A stretch of DNA of 64,000 bases from Croceitalea dokdonensis DOKDO 023 (GTDB lineage Bacteria > Bacteroidota > Bacteroidia > Flavobacteriales > Flavobacteriaceae). Under the pieces are notes generated by a model. That model was not told where the DNA came from. It made no database searches and was given only the letters and a program-made list of their open reading frames with translations. Location of the stretch: contig NZ_LDJX01000003.1 of the NCBI RefSeq assembly GCF_001306415.1, forward strand, positions 186,001 to 250,000, read 5' to 3'. Made by a program: the position numbers and the translations under genes. Positions 1 to 9,163 of this stretch are shown here, one piece after another (positions within the stretch are counted from its first letter, which is position 1; every line of letters begins with the position of its first letter).

Positions 1-2
1 AC

Positions 3-443
3 ACGTCATCATTAATCGATTTATTAATTATATCAACATTCTTGTCAATTAAGTATGCAATTATTTCAGATGTTGGTATTCCAATCATAATGGTAATCGT
101 CTTTAATACCCTGATAACCTGTTTCGCATTCTACATGATTCATAAAAAGAGTAGGGCTAATTACTTGAGTGAAAGAGTAGCGGCTTTATTGGGTACTACA
201 TTTGGTTCTTTAGCAAATGGCCTAATTCTCTTAAAAATTTTAGACCCAAAAATTAAGTCTCCTGTGTATTATGAATTGGCTTTAATGAACTTTTATTCAG
301 CATTTACCCTCGGTCATATAATGCTCATCATATTTGCAATAGGCGAATGGAATTACTTAGGCGCTATTACTGGAATCTATTTTATTACTTTGATATTGAG
401 TCTAATTGTAGCTCGTTTCGTTGAAGTGAAATTAAATAATTAG
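3..443 (+). CDS. GltS-like sodium/glutamate symporter family protein, C-terminal part (cut by window edge)
   Basis: The reading frame is open to the left edge, so the start is outside the window; about 146 residues are visible. They form four or five hydrophobic segments. The motif LGTTFGSLANGLILLKILDP resembles the second glycine-rich re-entrant region of GltS-family carriers, which has the form TGTxxxGxALLRxxDP. GltS proteins import glutamate with sodium across the inner membrane. A glutamate-synthase-type enzyme is encoded 240 bp downstream, which fits a glutamate theme. Another membrane-carrier family is possible because only the C-terminus is seen. Confidence 0.45.
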   Translation, partial: TSSLIDLLIISTFLSIKYAIISDVGIPIIMVIVFNTLITCFAFYMIHKKSRANYLSERVAALLGTTFGSLANGLILLKILDPKIKSPVYYELALMNFYSAFTLGHIMLIIFAIGEWNYLGAITGIYFITLILSLIVARFVEVKLNN

Positions 444-686
444 GTTATCCTAAATCTTTATGTAGATCTAAAATAAAATGCTAATGAGTCGTTATCTAAT
501 CCTCATTGGTAGTTATGCCAGTTCCCCTTCTAGTGATTTTACTTTCTGTCCATTATACATTTTTCTGCTTGATTAAGAATAATGTACAATCTATTCCGAA
601 CAATCTACCTTCCTTAAGATTAAGTAATCTTATAGGTTTGTATGGCTTTAAGGAGCACAACACCCAATCAAATACAAGTTATTACC

Positions 687-2303
687 ATGGTAGCAAAGAA
701 GGTAAAAATTGCCCAAATTTCTAATCTTAAAATTAAGGCACCTACACACGCATTAGTAAAAAATACCGATTTGGTGATTACGAAACACGAACACGGTATT
801 TCTGTACTTTATGGACATTGTCTTCATAGAGGTGCTTTGATGTCTGATGGTTATGTTGAAGGCCATAACCTGATATGTGGTGTTCATGGATGGGATTATA
901 GGGTAGATACTGGCGTCTCAGAATATAATAACAAAGAGGTGCTTCATAAATTTCAAGAAATTATTGAAGGTGATGACCTTTATGTTGATGAAAATGAGAT
1001 TCTTGCATTTGAAAGGGAGAATCCACAGCCATTTGACCGTGAATCGTATTTAGGAACTTATGCAGATACACATCCTGAAGATACGGAACCGTATACCGGT
1101 TATATTAAGGAATTGGCCCAAAATGGATTAAAGAACATTGGGCATCACGGATTTTCGGCATCTATGGGGGTTGATAGAAATACCTTACCAAAATGGAACG
1201 ATATCCAATTTCTTCCAGCTCAATTGGCCACAAGGCCTTTATTGGATGAAGAATCCGTAGCAACAAAAGTGGTGATTGGTCCTAACTCCAAAAAACCACT
1301 ACACCTAGATATACCACTTTTTGTCTCTGACATGAGTTTTGGGGCATTATCCAAAGAAGCAAAAATAGCATTGTCTAAGGGCGCGGAATTAGCAGGAACA
1401 GGAATCTGTTCTGGTGAAGGTGGTATGCTACCAGAAGAACAAGCAAGTAACTCTAAATATTTTTACGAATTGGCATCTGCTCAATTCGGATTTTCTTGGG
1501 ATAAATTGGATAATGTACAAGCTTTTCATTTTAAAGGAGGTCAAGGTGCAAAAACAGGAACGGGCGGGCATTTACCAGGTAGTAAGGTTAGTGCTGAGAT
1601 TGCTGAGGTAAGAGGTTTAAAAGAAGGAGAGACAGCTATTTCACCAGCTGCAAATCCTAATTTTCATTCGGTTGAAGATTTTAAAATGTTTGCAGAAAAA
1701 GTGCGTGAACGCACTGGAGGGATTCCTATCGGATTTAAAATTGCAGCCAGCCATATTGAAAAAGATATTCAGTTTGCATTGGACGTTGGCGTCGATTATA
1801 TCATTCTCGATGGTCGTGGAGGCGGAACAGGTTCTGCGCCAACAATTCTGAGAGACCATATTAATGTACCAACTATTCCCGCATTAGCTAGAGCCAGAAC
1901 ATATATGGATAAGGTCGGAGCAAAAGATGTTACTTTAATAATTACAGGCGGTTTACGTGTTGCCGAAGATTTCGCCAAAGCCATGATGCTAGGAGCTGAT
2001 GCCATAGCGGTATCCAATTCGGCATTACAAGCCATTGGTTGTTTGGGTATGCGGGCTTGTGGAACTAATAATTGTCCTGTTGGTATTGCTACTCAAAAAG
2101 AATCGCTACGTAGTCGATTGATTATAGATGCATCTGCAAAACAATTATACAACTATTTTAATGCAACAAATAGTCTCATAAAAGTGGTGGCTAGGGCTTG
2201 TGGCTATGATAATATTTCGAAATTCAACACTAATGATTTGTCCACTTTTAATAGAGATATTCATGAACTAACAGGTATCAATTATGCTGGCGTTAAATCA
2301 TAA
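687..2303 (+). CDS. Rieske domain fused to FMN-binding glutamate synthase-type domain
   Basis: About 538 residues. Residues 1-105 form a Rieske [2Fe-2S] domain with ligands C45-L-H47 and C64-G-V-H67. The rest matches the FMN/[3Fe-4S] domain of glutamate synthase: SFGALSKEA, GRGGGTGSAP, ITGGL and the cluster motif CLGMRACGTNNCPVG. No glutaminase domain is present, so it is like the archaeal-type or stand-alone GltB2 proteins, which can make glutamate or act as other FMN oxidoreductases. The ATG at 687 starts right before the Rieske fold; an in-frame ATG at 642 would add 15 residues without similarity. First gene of the Rieske cluster. The true substrate is unknown. Confidence 0.85.
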   Translation: MVAKKVKIAQISNLKIKAPTHALVKNTDLVITKHEHGISVLYGHCLHRGALMSDGYVEGHNLICGVHGWDYRVDTGVSEYNNKEVLHKFQEIIEGDDLYVDENEILAFERENPQPFDRESYLGTYADTHPEDTEPYTGYIKELAQNGLKNIGHHGFSASMGVDRNTLPKWNDIQFLPAQLATRPLLDEESVATKVVIGPNSKKPLHLDIPLFVSDMSFGALSKEAKIALSKGAELAGTGICSGEGGMLPEEQASNSKYFYELASAQFGFSWDKLDNVQAFHFKGGQGAKTGTGGHLPGSKVSAEIAEVRGLKEGETAISPAANPNFHSVEDFKMFAEKVRERTGGIPIGFKIAASHIEKDIQFALDVGVDYIILDGRGGGTGSAPTILRDHINVPTIPALARARTYMDKVGAKDVTLIITGGLRVAEDFAKAMMLGADAIAVSNSALQAIGCLGMRACGTNNCPVGIATQKESLRSRLIIDASAKQLYNYFNATNSLIKVVARACGYDNISKFNTNDLSTFNRDIHELTGINYAGVKS

Positions 2304-2814
2304 GACAATATTGATTCTTTTGTATCTCTTTATGAGCTGCAATATGGTTGCACAAGTAGCACCACCAACCATCATGCCTGGGCTTGCGGCTACATATTCT
2401 ACTAAACTTGATGCCGTAGGAGTTAATGCGAGATTATATTATGCAGCAGACCATCATTATTGTTTCGGACCAGAAGTGTCTTATTTTAAGAAAACCTTTG
2501 AAGAAGGTGAATTATCTTTATTTGAAGCGAATGCCAACCTGCATTACATTATAGATTTAAAAGATGGTTTAGGTTTTTATCCTTTAGGAGGAATCAATTA
2601 TTCTCAAGAAACAGAAACGCTTAATGATGAAATGGAACAACATTCTAAAGATGCCTTTGGATTAAATGCAGGTGCTGGGTTCCATTATGCTAACGGACGT
2701 TTTCTGTTTTTCGCAGAATATAAATATGTTATAAGTGAATTAGATGACCATTTTTTATCCATTGGCGCCTTGATTAACTTTTCATTGGCTAAAGAGCCTA
2801 AACAAAAACATTAA
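2284..2814 (+). CDS. outer-membrane beta-barrel-type protein
   Basis: 176 residues with an N-terminal hydrophobic segment and a likely signal cleavage near MVA-Q (residues 22-24). The rest alternates short amphipathic strands with glycines and aromatic residues and ends in a strand (SIGALINFSLA), as in small outer-membrane barrels. It overlaps the end of the preceding gene by 20 bases, so the two are probably cotranscribed. No specific family is recognised. Its place inside the Rieske cluster suggests an envelope function coupled to it. Confidence 0.6.
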   Translation: MLALNHKTILILLYLFMSCNMVAQVAPPTIMPGLAATYSTKLDAVGVNARLYYAADHHYCFGPEVSYFKKTFEEGELSLFEANANLHYIIDLKDGLGFYPLGGINYSQETETLNDEMEQHSKDAFGLNAGAGFHYANGRFLFFAEYKYVISELDDHFLSIGALINFSLAKEPKQKH

Positions 2815-2840
2815 TAAATAGAAAAAAAAGAAGCTGAACA

Positions 2841-4793
2841 ATGCAGGAGAAAAAAATTATTTGGCATAAAGTATTATCAAACAAAAAGGAGTTACCAGAG
2901 GGTCGGGTGAAAACAGTTACTGCTGACCACAAAGGTATTTGTCTTACACATTATAAGAGTAAATTCTCTGCGTTGGACAATCGTTGTCCACATCAAGGTG
3001 GTCCATTAGGGGAAGGGTCTATTGAGAACGGTATGCTCCGCTGTCCATGGCATGGCTGGGATTACGACCCGTGTACAGGCCAATCACCAGGAGGCCATGA
3101 CGATAGTATTGCCACCTTTGCTGTCAAAGAAGAAGATGATGCTATTTACGTTGGTGTTGAAGAAGAGGCGCCACATGAGGAAACCATTTCTGATGTCATG
3201 ATTGAAACCATGGTGAATTGGGGAGTTAATACGGTTTTTGGAATGGTGGGGCACTCCAATTTAGCAGTTGCGGATGCGATGAGAAGGCAAGAAGAGAAAG
3301 GAAATCTAAGATTTTTTGGTATTCGTCATGAAGGTGCTGCTGCCTTTGCAGCTTCGGGCTATGCGAAACTAACGGGTAAGCCGGCGGCTTGTTTTGGTAT
3401 TGCTGGGCCAGGTGCTACAAATATGTTTACAGGAATGTGGGATGCGAAGGTAGACCGAGCACCTATGCTTGCACTTTCTGGGCAGGTAAATACACAAGTG
3501 GTTGGTACTGGTGCTTTCCAAGAAGTTGATTTGGTACATGCATTTTCTAGCGTAGCACAATTCAATCATGCGGCACACTTAAATTCCGACCACAGCGAAC
3601 TGATGTCTTTGGCTATTAAAAATGCGCTTATTAAAAGAGATGTTTCACATATTACTTTTCCTGATGAAGTGGCATTTACTAAAAAGCCTAAACGCGCAAA
3701 AGCACAAACTCCAGAAAATAGAATTACATCGTTTAAGATTGCTCCTCCCAAAGAAATGACGGAAAAGGCGGTGAGCCATATTAAGTCATCCAAACGTCCT
3801 GTGATTATTGTAGGTCACGGAGCACGATTTGATATGGAAGCGATAATAGCATATGCAGAAATACTTAATTGTCCCGTAATTACCACCTTTAAAGCGAAAG
3901 GTTTAATCGCTGATAACCATGATTTAGGCTGTGGCGTTTTAGGAAGAAGTGGAACACCTATTGCTTCTTGGTTTATGAATGAAGCAGATTTACTCATCGT
4001 ATTTGGCGCCTCGTTTTCTAATCATACTGGAATTACTCCAAAAAAGCCCATTATTCAAGTAGATTTTGACCCAATGGCCTTGAGTAAATTTCATAAAGTA
4101 GATGTAACACTCTGGGGAGAGATTTCCGAAACGATTATGCTTCTTACGGAACAAACAGATGGTAAAACAAAAACCACCGACCAGCGTCCAGAAATTGCAA
4201 AGCGTTGGAAATTGTGGAAAGAAGAAAAACGGAGTCGATTAGAAGATTCAAGTGCGATGGGTCTAAGTTCTATTGCTGTTTTTGAAGCGATGAACAAGAT
4301 AACGCCAAGTAACGCAGTCATTGCGGTTGATGTTGGAAACAACACCTATTCTTTTGGGCGTTATTTTGAACCTAAAAATCAAGCTATCTTGATGTCCGGA
4401 TATCTAGGGTCAATAGGTTTTGCTTTACCTGCCGCCATTGGAGCTTGGGCTGCTGAAGGACATAAGCGTCCTATATGGTCAGTTTCAGGTGATGGGGGTT
4501 TAGGCCAGTATTTAACTGAAATTACGACTTTGGTGAAATACAATATGAACGTAAAACACATCGTATTAAATAACTCGGAGTTAGGCAAGATTGCCAAGGA
4601 ACAACGTGCTGCCAAAGTTGATGTCTGGCATACATCGTTAAAGAATCCAAGTTTTGCTCTGTTTGCTGAAAATTGCGGTGCTTTGGGAATTAGGGTTGAT
4701 AAGTTAGAGGATTTAGAACCTGCGATGGAAAAACTCACAAATCATAATGGTCCGGCACTACTAGAAATAATAACCGATGTGAACTTAATATAG
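2841..4793 (+). CDS. Rieske domain fused to ThDP-dependent pyruvate oxidase / acetolactate synthase-type enzyme
   Basis: 650 residues. Residues 1-105 are a Rieske domain with C49-P-H51 and C68-P-W-H71. Residues about 115-650 have the three-domain ThDP fold: an N-terminal PYR domain with the activating glutamate E164 in RHEGAAAFAA, a central Rossmann-like domain, and a C-terminal PP domain with the ThDP/Mg motif GDGG followed about 30 residues later by NN. The layout resembles PoxB, which oxidises pyruvate to acetate and passes electrons on. A Rieske domain on the N-terminus would give it a built-in electron outlet. No lipid-binding C-terminal tail like that of PoxB is evident. Substrate is inferred only. 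Confidence 0.85.
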   Translation: MQEKKIIWHKVLSNKKELPEGRVKTVTADHKGICLTHYKSKFSALDNRCPHQGGPLGEGSIENGMLRCPWHGWDYDPCTGQSPGGHDDSIATFAVKEEDDAIYVGVEEEAPHEETISDVMIETMVNWGVNTVFGMVGHSNLAVADAMRRQEEKGNLRFFGIRHEGAAAFAASGYAKLTGKPAACFGIAGPGATNMFTGMWDAKVDRAPMLALSGQVNTQVVGTGAFQEVDLVHAFSSVAQFNHAAHLNSDHSELMSLAIKNALIKRDVSHITFPDEVAFTKKPKRAKAQTPENRITSFKIAPPKEMTEKAVSHIKSSKRPVIIVGHGARFDMEAIIAYAEILNCPVITTFKAKGLIADNHDLGCGVLGRSGTPIASWFMNEADLLIVFGASFSNHTGITPKKPIIQVDFDPMALSKFHKVDVTLWGEISETIMLLTEQTDGKTKTTDQRPEIAKRWKLWKEEKRSRLEDSSAMGLSSIAVFEAMNKITPSNAVIAVDVGNNTYSFGRYFEPKNQAILMSGYLGSIGFALPAAIGAWAAEGHKRPIWSVSGDGGLGQYLTEITTLVKYNMNVKHIVLNNSELGKIAKEQRAAKVDVWHTSLKNPSFALFAENCGALGIRVDKLEDLEPAMEKLTNHNGPALLEIITDVNLI

Positions 4794-4863
4794 GTATAGA
4801 CAACCCTATTACTGAAATTGTAACAGAAGTGGTATACTCCAAACTCAATCATACATCTAGAAC

Positions 4864-5076
4864 ATGATCACTATAATCAACATATTTTTAAATGCTCTCG
4901 GAATTTATTTTCTATTGGGATTACTATTCGGATTGTACTTTGTTTTAGCAGGTGCAACCAAAATGGACCCCTTAATGCTAGAAACCAAGAAGAAAGTTCG
5001 CTTTCTAATTTTACCAGGTGTCATAGCAACATGGCCTTTACTTATTGGAAAAATATTCAAATCAAAAACGCTTTAA
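4864..5076 (+). CDS. small two-helix membrane protein
   Basis: 70 residues with two hydrophobic segments (about 5-28 and 45-62) separated by a charged loop rich in lysine. It lies 70 bp after the ThDP enzyme and its stop is 2 bases before the next start, so it belongs to the same transcription unit. It resembles no family I can name; size and place suggest a subunit or anchor of the membrane haem protein encoded downstream. Confidence 0.6.
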   Translation: MITIINIFLNALGIYFLLGLLFGLYFVLAGATKMDPLMLETKKKVRFLILPGVIATWPLLIGKIFKSKTL

Positions 5077-5078
5077 TT

Positions 5079-5477
5079 ATGACTTCGGGATTACGAAAAG
5101 CACATCGATATATTTGGCTGATTTTAGTAGTAGGTATTCCTATAATCATTGTTTTTGCTATAAAGGACCTGCAATTTACAGATACAAATACAGTGCAAAT
5201 CACTACTGAAGAGTTTACCAAGAAAAACGCAAAACCAGATTTCGAAAATGAAATCTTTAAGGTAGCTTTTTATCAGAATGATATAGAATTGATTTTAAAG
5301 AAACCATTGAAAAATGCTTCTTCTGCAGTCTATGCAATTGATGGTAATAATGTGAAAATGGTTTTAGGCCAATTGACTACCCCTGGAAAATATCAATTTG
5401 ACGTCAAAAATACCCCTAAGAACATTATGGTTTATGATGAGATAAAAGATAGTTTAATCACCAAAACTAATTTTTAA
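5079..5477 (+). CDS. membrane-anchored hypothetical protein
   Basis: About 132 residues from the ATG at 5079, which sits 2 bases after the preceding stop; an upstream in-frame start would overlap that gene. One N-terminal membrane helix (about 12-30) is followed by a soluble domain of about 100 residues, probably periplasmic, without cysteines or recognisable cofactor motifs. Its stop overlaps the start of the next gene by one base (TAATG), which indicates translational coupling to the ferric-reductase-like protein. Confidence 0.6.
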   Translation: MTSGLRKAHRYIWLILVVGIPIIIVFAIKDLQFTDTNTVQITTEEFTKKNAKPDFENEIFKVAFYQNDIELILKKPLKNASSAVYAIDGNNVKMVLGQLTTPGKYQFDVKNTPKNIMVYDEIKDSLITKTNF

Positions 5478-6505
5478 TGGGACTTTCTTATAAAGTAGTT
5501 CTTTGGAACAATTACAAAAAAAACTACGATAAAATAATTGTGCTTGGCATGCTAATTTATCTTGTAGCATTTGCCGTACTTACAGTAGTTCTTAATCCAG
5601 AGACAACAGTAGAAACCCTTATTCTAAGAGCGTTTGGTTCCTTAGCCATTGTCATGCTGCACATTATATTGGTAATTGGACCATTATGCAGATTAGATAG
5701 TAAATTTTTACCGATACTATATAACAGAAGACACTTAGGAGTAAGCATGTTTATAGCGGCCCTGGTTCATGGTGTTTTCGCGATAATACAATTCCATAGT
5801 TTGGGAAATGTGAATCCGATTTATGCTGTTTTTACTTCTAATATGGACTATGGCTCACTCACAAATTTCCCTTTTCAGGTTTTAGGTTTTTTAGCGCTGC
5901 TGATCCTATTTGTGATGGCATCAACAAGTCACGATTTCTTTTTGGGCAATTTGTCTGCCAAAGTGTGGAAAAGACTGCATATGATGGTGTATATAGCCTA
6001 TGCGCTGATAATATCACATGTTTTTTTAGGGGCATTTCAGCAAGAAACATCACCATTCACTATCGGTATTTTGATTTTGGGTTTTCTTATTGTAGCTCTA
6101 TTGCATTTAGTTGCAGCGTATAAAGAGCGTAAGGTTGATGTTGAAAATACAGTTGAAAAAGAAGGATGGTTAGAAGTGTGCAAGATTTCTGAAATTGAAG
6201 AAGATAGAGCCAAGATTTTTACCATTGCAAATGAACGAGTCGCTATATTTAAGTATGACGGAAAGCTGTCCGCCATAAACAATGTTTGTAAACATCAGGG
6301 TGGGCCTTTAGGTGAAGGTAAAATAATTGATGGTTGTGTAACTTGCCCATGGCACGGATACCAATATTTGCCACATAACGGACAATCGCCACCACCATTT
6401 ACTGAAAAGGTTGCAACTTATCAATTAAAGGTGGCTGATGAAATGGTTTATATACATCAAGAAGCTTTTGAAGAAGGAACCGAAGTAGAACCCTGTAACT
6501 ATTAA
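5477..6505 (+). CDS. ferric reductase-like transmembrane protein with C-terminal Rieske domain
   Basis: 342 residues. Residues 1-215 hold about six membrane helices with histidines in the middle of helices (LH about 61, HLG and VH near 85-98, LHMMVY near 167, SHVF near 180), the pattern of b-haem binding in ferric reductase/MsrQ-like domains. After a linker, residues about 228-330 are a Rieske domain with C271-K-H273 and C290-P-W-H293. The usual FAD/NAD(P)H part of ferric reductases is absent and the Rieske domain stands in its place. It probably moves electrons between cytoplasmic Rieske donors and haem in the inner membrane. Direction of flow is unknown. Confidence 0.8.
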   Translation: MGLSYKVVLWNNYKKNYDKIIVLGMLIYLVAFAVLTVVLNPETTVETLILRAFGSLAIVMLHIILVIGPLCRLDSKFLPILYNRRHLGVSMFIAALVHGVFAIIQFHSLGNVNPIYAVFTSNMDYGSLTNFPFQVLGFLALLILFVMASTSHDFFLGNLSAKVWKRLHMMVYIAYALIISHVFLGAFQQETSPFTIGILILGFLIVALLHLVAAYKERKVDVENTVEKEGWLEVCKISEIEEDRAKIFTIANERVAIFKYDGKLSAINNVCKHQGGPLGEGKIIDGCVTCPWHGYQYLPHNGQSPPPFTEKVATYQLKVADEMVYIHQEAFEEGTEVEPCNY

Positions 6506-6509
6506 AGCC

Positions 6510-7319
6510 ATGAAGAAAAATGACGAGTTTTACGTTTCGTACATAGAAGGTAGTTTGGGAGAAAAAACAAAGAACAGGCTCAAGAAATTTGTTTTTGCTG
6601 CCATACTTTTTATTGTTGGTGCAGCATTGGTGTTTGCACTATCTCAAAAAGAGTTCAAAAATAGTTCATTTGAATTGTCTTCAGACACAAAGATTATTGG
6701 TATTTATCATGAGAATCCCTACCCGATGCTTCGGGTACAGCTTGCCGAAAACACCTATAAAAATGTCCTCTTGTTAGGATTTGGAAAATTAAGCGTCAAT
6801 CCATATTTAAAAGAACTAAAGTCTGAGGTAGGTGATTTGAATGGAAAAAAAATATCGATAGAAGGAAATCTCATTTATTACAATGGGAAAACACTAATCC
6901 AAATTACCGATAAAGAAAAAGTTTTCTTGGAAGCACAGACTGCATTTAATATTCCGAAAAATGAATTACTAAGCGAGATGACTTTGGAAGGTGAGGTTGT
7001 AGACCCAAAATGCTATTTCGGCGTTATGAAACCAGGTAATGGTAAAATTCATCGCAGTTGTGCGGTCCTTTGTATTTCAGGAGGTATACCACCTGTTTTG
7101 GTTGCTACAGATGCCAATAATTTATCCGAATATTATTTATTGACGGATATCAAGGGAAACCCAATTCATAAAGACATATTACCTTTTGTTGGTAAACCTT
7201 CAGAAATTAAAGGCGTTGTTGAGAAAAATGAGGATTGGTACACTTTTAAGATAGATGTGTCTAACATAAAATTATTAGATACCCCATCAAACATATATTA
7301 TGATATTAGTATGCAATAA
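6510..7319 (+). CDS. membrane-anchored protein with conserved Cys/His motif
   Basis: 269 residues with a short cytoplasmic N-terminus, one membrane helix (about 26-46) and a periplasmic part. The most striking stretch is C168YFGVMKPG, then H181-x2-C184-x3-C188 followed by ISGGIPP; I have the impression that such DxKCYxGxMKPGxGxxHxxCAxxCIxGGxPP motifs recur in proteins of unknown function beside Rieske and molybdopterin proteins, but this needs a search. The cysteines and histidine could bind a metal or form a redox disulfide. It starts 5 bases after the ferric-reductase-like gene and is likely its partner. Confidence 0.65.
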   Translation: MKKNDEFYVSYIEGSLGEKTKNRLKKFVFAAILFIVGAALVFALSQKEFKNSSFELSSDTKIIGIYHENPYPMLRVQLAENTYKNVLLLGFGKLSVNPYLKELKSEVGDLNGKKISIEGNLIYYNGKTLIQITDKEKVFLEAQTAFNIPKNELLSEMTLEGEVVDPKCYFGVMKPGNGKIHRSCAVLCISGGIPPVLVATDANNLSEYYLLTDIKGNPIHKDILPFVGKPSEIKGVVEKNEDWYTFKIDVSNIKLLDTPSNIYYDISMQ

Positions 7320-7340
7320 TCAAACAGCGTTCGCTTCACA

Positions 7341-8189
7341 ATGTTTTTAAGCTATTTAAACGAATTAGATAAGGGAAGTTTCCATATTGCAGATTTTTGC
7401 TGTAAAGATTCCTTGCCGTTACTCAAGAAAAAAGGGTATTATAAATTTATGTGGGCTTTAGATAATGATGTTCGTCTAAATGTGGACGGGTATGATCTCA
7501 TTTTAAATAAAGGCCAATTAATTTTTTGTACACCATCTGATAAGGTTACCATGGAGATAGGTCAGACGGGTTGCATTTCTTATGTTTTTAATCGCGAATT
7601 CTACTGTATTCGAGACCATGATTATGAGGTATCTTGTTATGGATTATTATTTTATGGTTCGAGTCAGCCGAGGGTTATTTCTTTAAATGAGAAGGACTCC
7701 AATAGCTATATAATGATGAATCAAATCATGATAGAGGAGTTTATCACCAAAGATCATGTGCAGGGAGAGATGCTGCGCGTTGTTCTAAAACGAATGTTGA
7801 TCAAATCAACACGTTTAGCAAGAAATACAATGCCAAATCCAGAATTGCCTGATTTTAAAGTTGACTTAATTCGCCGGTTTAATGTGTTGGTCGATGACAA
7901 TTTTAAAGAAAAGCACCAAGTCTCTGAATATGCTAAAATGTTAAATAAATCTCCAAAAACATTATCCAGTCTTTTTAAAAAATATAGCGACAAAACAGCA
8001 CTTACTTTTATCAATGAACGGATTCTTTTAGAAGCAAAACGTCTGTTGTTATACTCTGATAAAACATCCGAAGAGATATCCTATGAACTAGGCTACAAGG
8101 AGTCTGGTCATTTTTCAAAGTTTTTTAAAAATCAAGTAGGTAAAACCCCAATTGAATTCAGAAAAGCGGCAAGGTCCAAAGCTGAATAA
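7341..8189 (+). CDS. AraC-family transcriptional regulator
   Basis: 282 residues. The N-terminal 170 residues form a cupin-like sensory half. The last 100 carry the double helix-turn-helix of AraC proteins: YAKMLNKSPKTLSSLFKKYS, then ISYELGYKESGHFSKFFKNQ and GKTPIEFR. It starts 21 bases after the Rieske cluster on the same strand, so it is probably cotranscribed and may control the cluster in response to a small molecule. Ligand unknown. Confidence 0.85.
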   Translation: MFLSYLNELDKGSFHIADFCCKDSLPLLKKKGYYKFMWALDNDVRLNVDGYDLILNKGQLIFCTPSDKVTMEIGQTGCISYVFNREFYCIRDHDYEVSCYGLLFYGSSQPRVISLNEKDSNSYIMMNQIMIEEFITKDHVQGEMLRVVLKRMLIKSTRLARNTMPNPELPDFKVDLIRRFNVLVDDNFKEKHQVSEYAKMLNKSPKTLSSLFKKYSDKTALTFINERILLEAKRLLLYSDKTSEEISYELGYKESGHFSKFFKNQVGKTPIEFRKAARSKAE

Positions 8190-8292
8190 GAACAATATAC
8201 AAGGACTTCAGGATAATCTACATGTTATAGAACATGGTTTCAAACTAAATTTGATTTTGTTGAGTAATTCATTGAAGAAAACTGTTGAATAA

Positions 8293-9112
8293 ATGAAAAT
8301 TTACAAGGCAATATTAATTTCAGCTTTTCTTATCATATGTTCCTGTCAGGAAAAGCAAAAAAAGCCGAACACAAAAACACAGGTATTAGAAGACAATAAA
8401 GTTCAAGAGAACAAGGATGACAAGCATTGGTCTTATATGGGCGAGACAGGGCCCGAACATCGGGCCGAACTCGAGAAACAATCTGATTGTAACGGTGATC
8501 AACAATCCCCAATTGACATCATTGATTTTGATGTAACAAAAGACCCTTCTTTAAGTCCGATGAGTTTTCATTATTCCAGCAATGTTAAGCTGCATCAGAT
8601 AACCAATAATGGTCATTCTATTCAATATAACTTTGAGGCGGGAGATTATATTAGGGTTAATAATCAAAAGTACGAATTGGCCCAGTTTCACTTTCACGAA
8701 GCCTCCGAACATACCATAAATGGTGTGCGTTACCCTTTAGAAATGCCTTTGGTGCACATTGGTGATGAAAAAAAAATTGCTGTTTTAGCCATTATGGCGC
8801 CCGAAGGTGCCAATAGTGAACCTTTTGACTTTCTTGAAAAATACTTGCCGATTAAAATGGGACAAACAAAGCAAATTAATACTGGTTTTAATCTTAGCAT
8901 GAATTTACCTGAGGATAAAACCTATTACATGCATAAAGGCTCGCTAACCAACACCACCTTGAACCCAAAATGTAAGTTGGTATATATTTAAAAACCCTAT
9001 TACAATCTCAAAAGAACAGATAAACAAATTAAAGGTCTTAATGCCCAAGAATAATTATAGAACTGAACAAGCCCTTAACGGAAGAAAAGTTAAGATATAT
9101 ACAAAGCAATAA
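8293..9112 (+). pseudogene. alpha-class carbonic anhydrase lipoprotein, decayed (frameshift and lost zinc ligand)
   Basis: The intact frame is 8293-8991 (232 residues) with a lipobox near C18, HWSY, and QQSPIDI. Two zinc ligands are visible, H133 and H135 in FHFHEASEH, but the third, expected in ExHxVH, is proline 152 (EMPLVH); one base change from a His codon explains it. The frame stops at 8989-8991, yet the next frame continues at 8990-9112 with 40 residues matching the family C-terminus (PITISKEQ, NNYRTEQALNGRKV). One extra base, or loss of two, near 8989 separates them. Both lesions suggest the enzyme no longer hydrates CO2. Confidence 0.75.
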
Positions 9113-9163
9113 TCATAATCTACAAATTAGCTCGATAAATAACGGATAACACTTTAGGCAATA

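Noticed and set aside
506-724. 72-residue plus-strand frame ahead of the Rieske-glutamate synthase gene
   Set aside because: It overlaps the confident gene in another frame and its hydrophobic start shows no export signal or family pattern.
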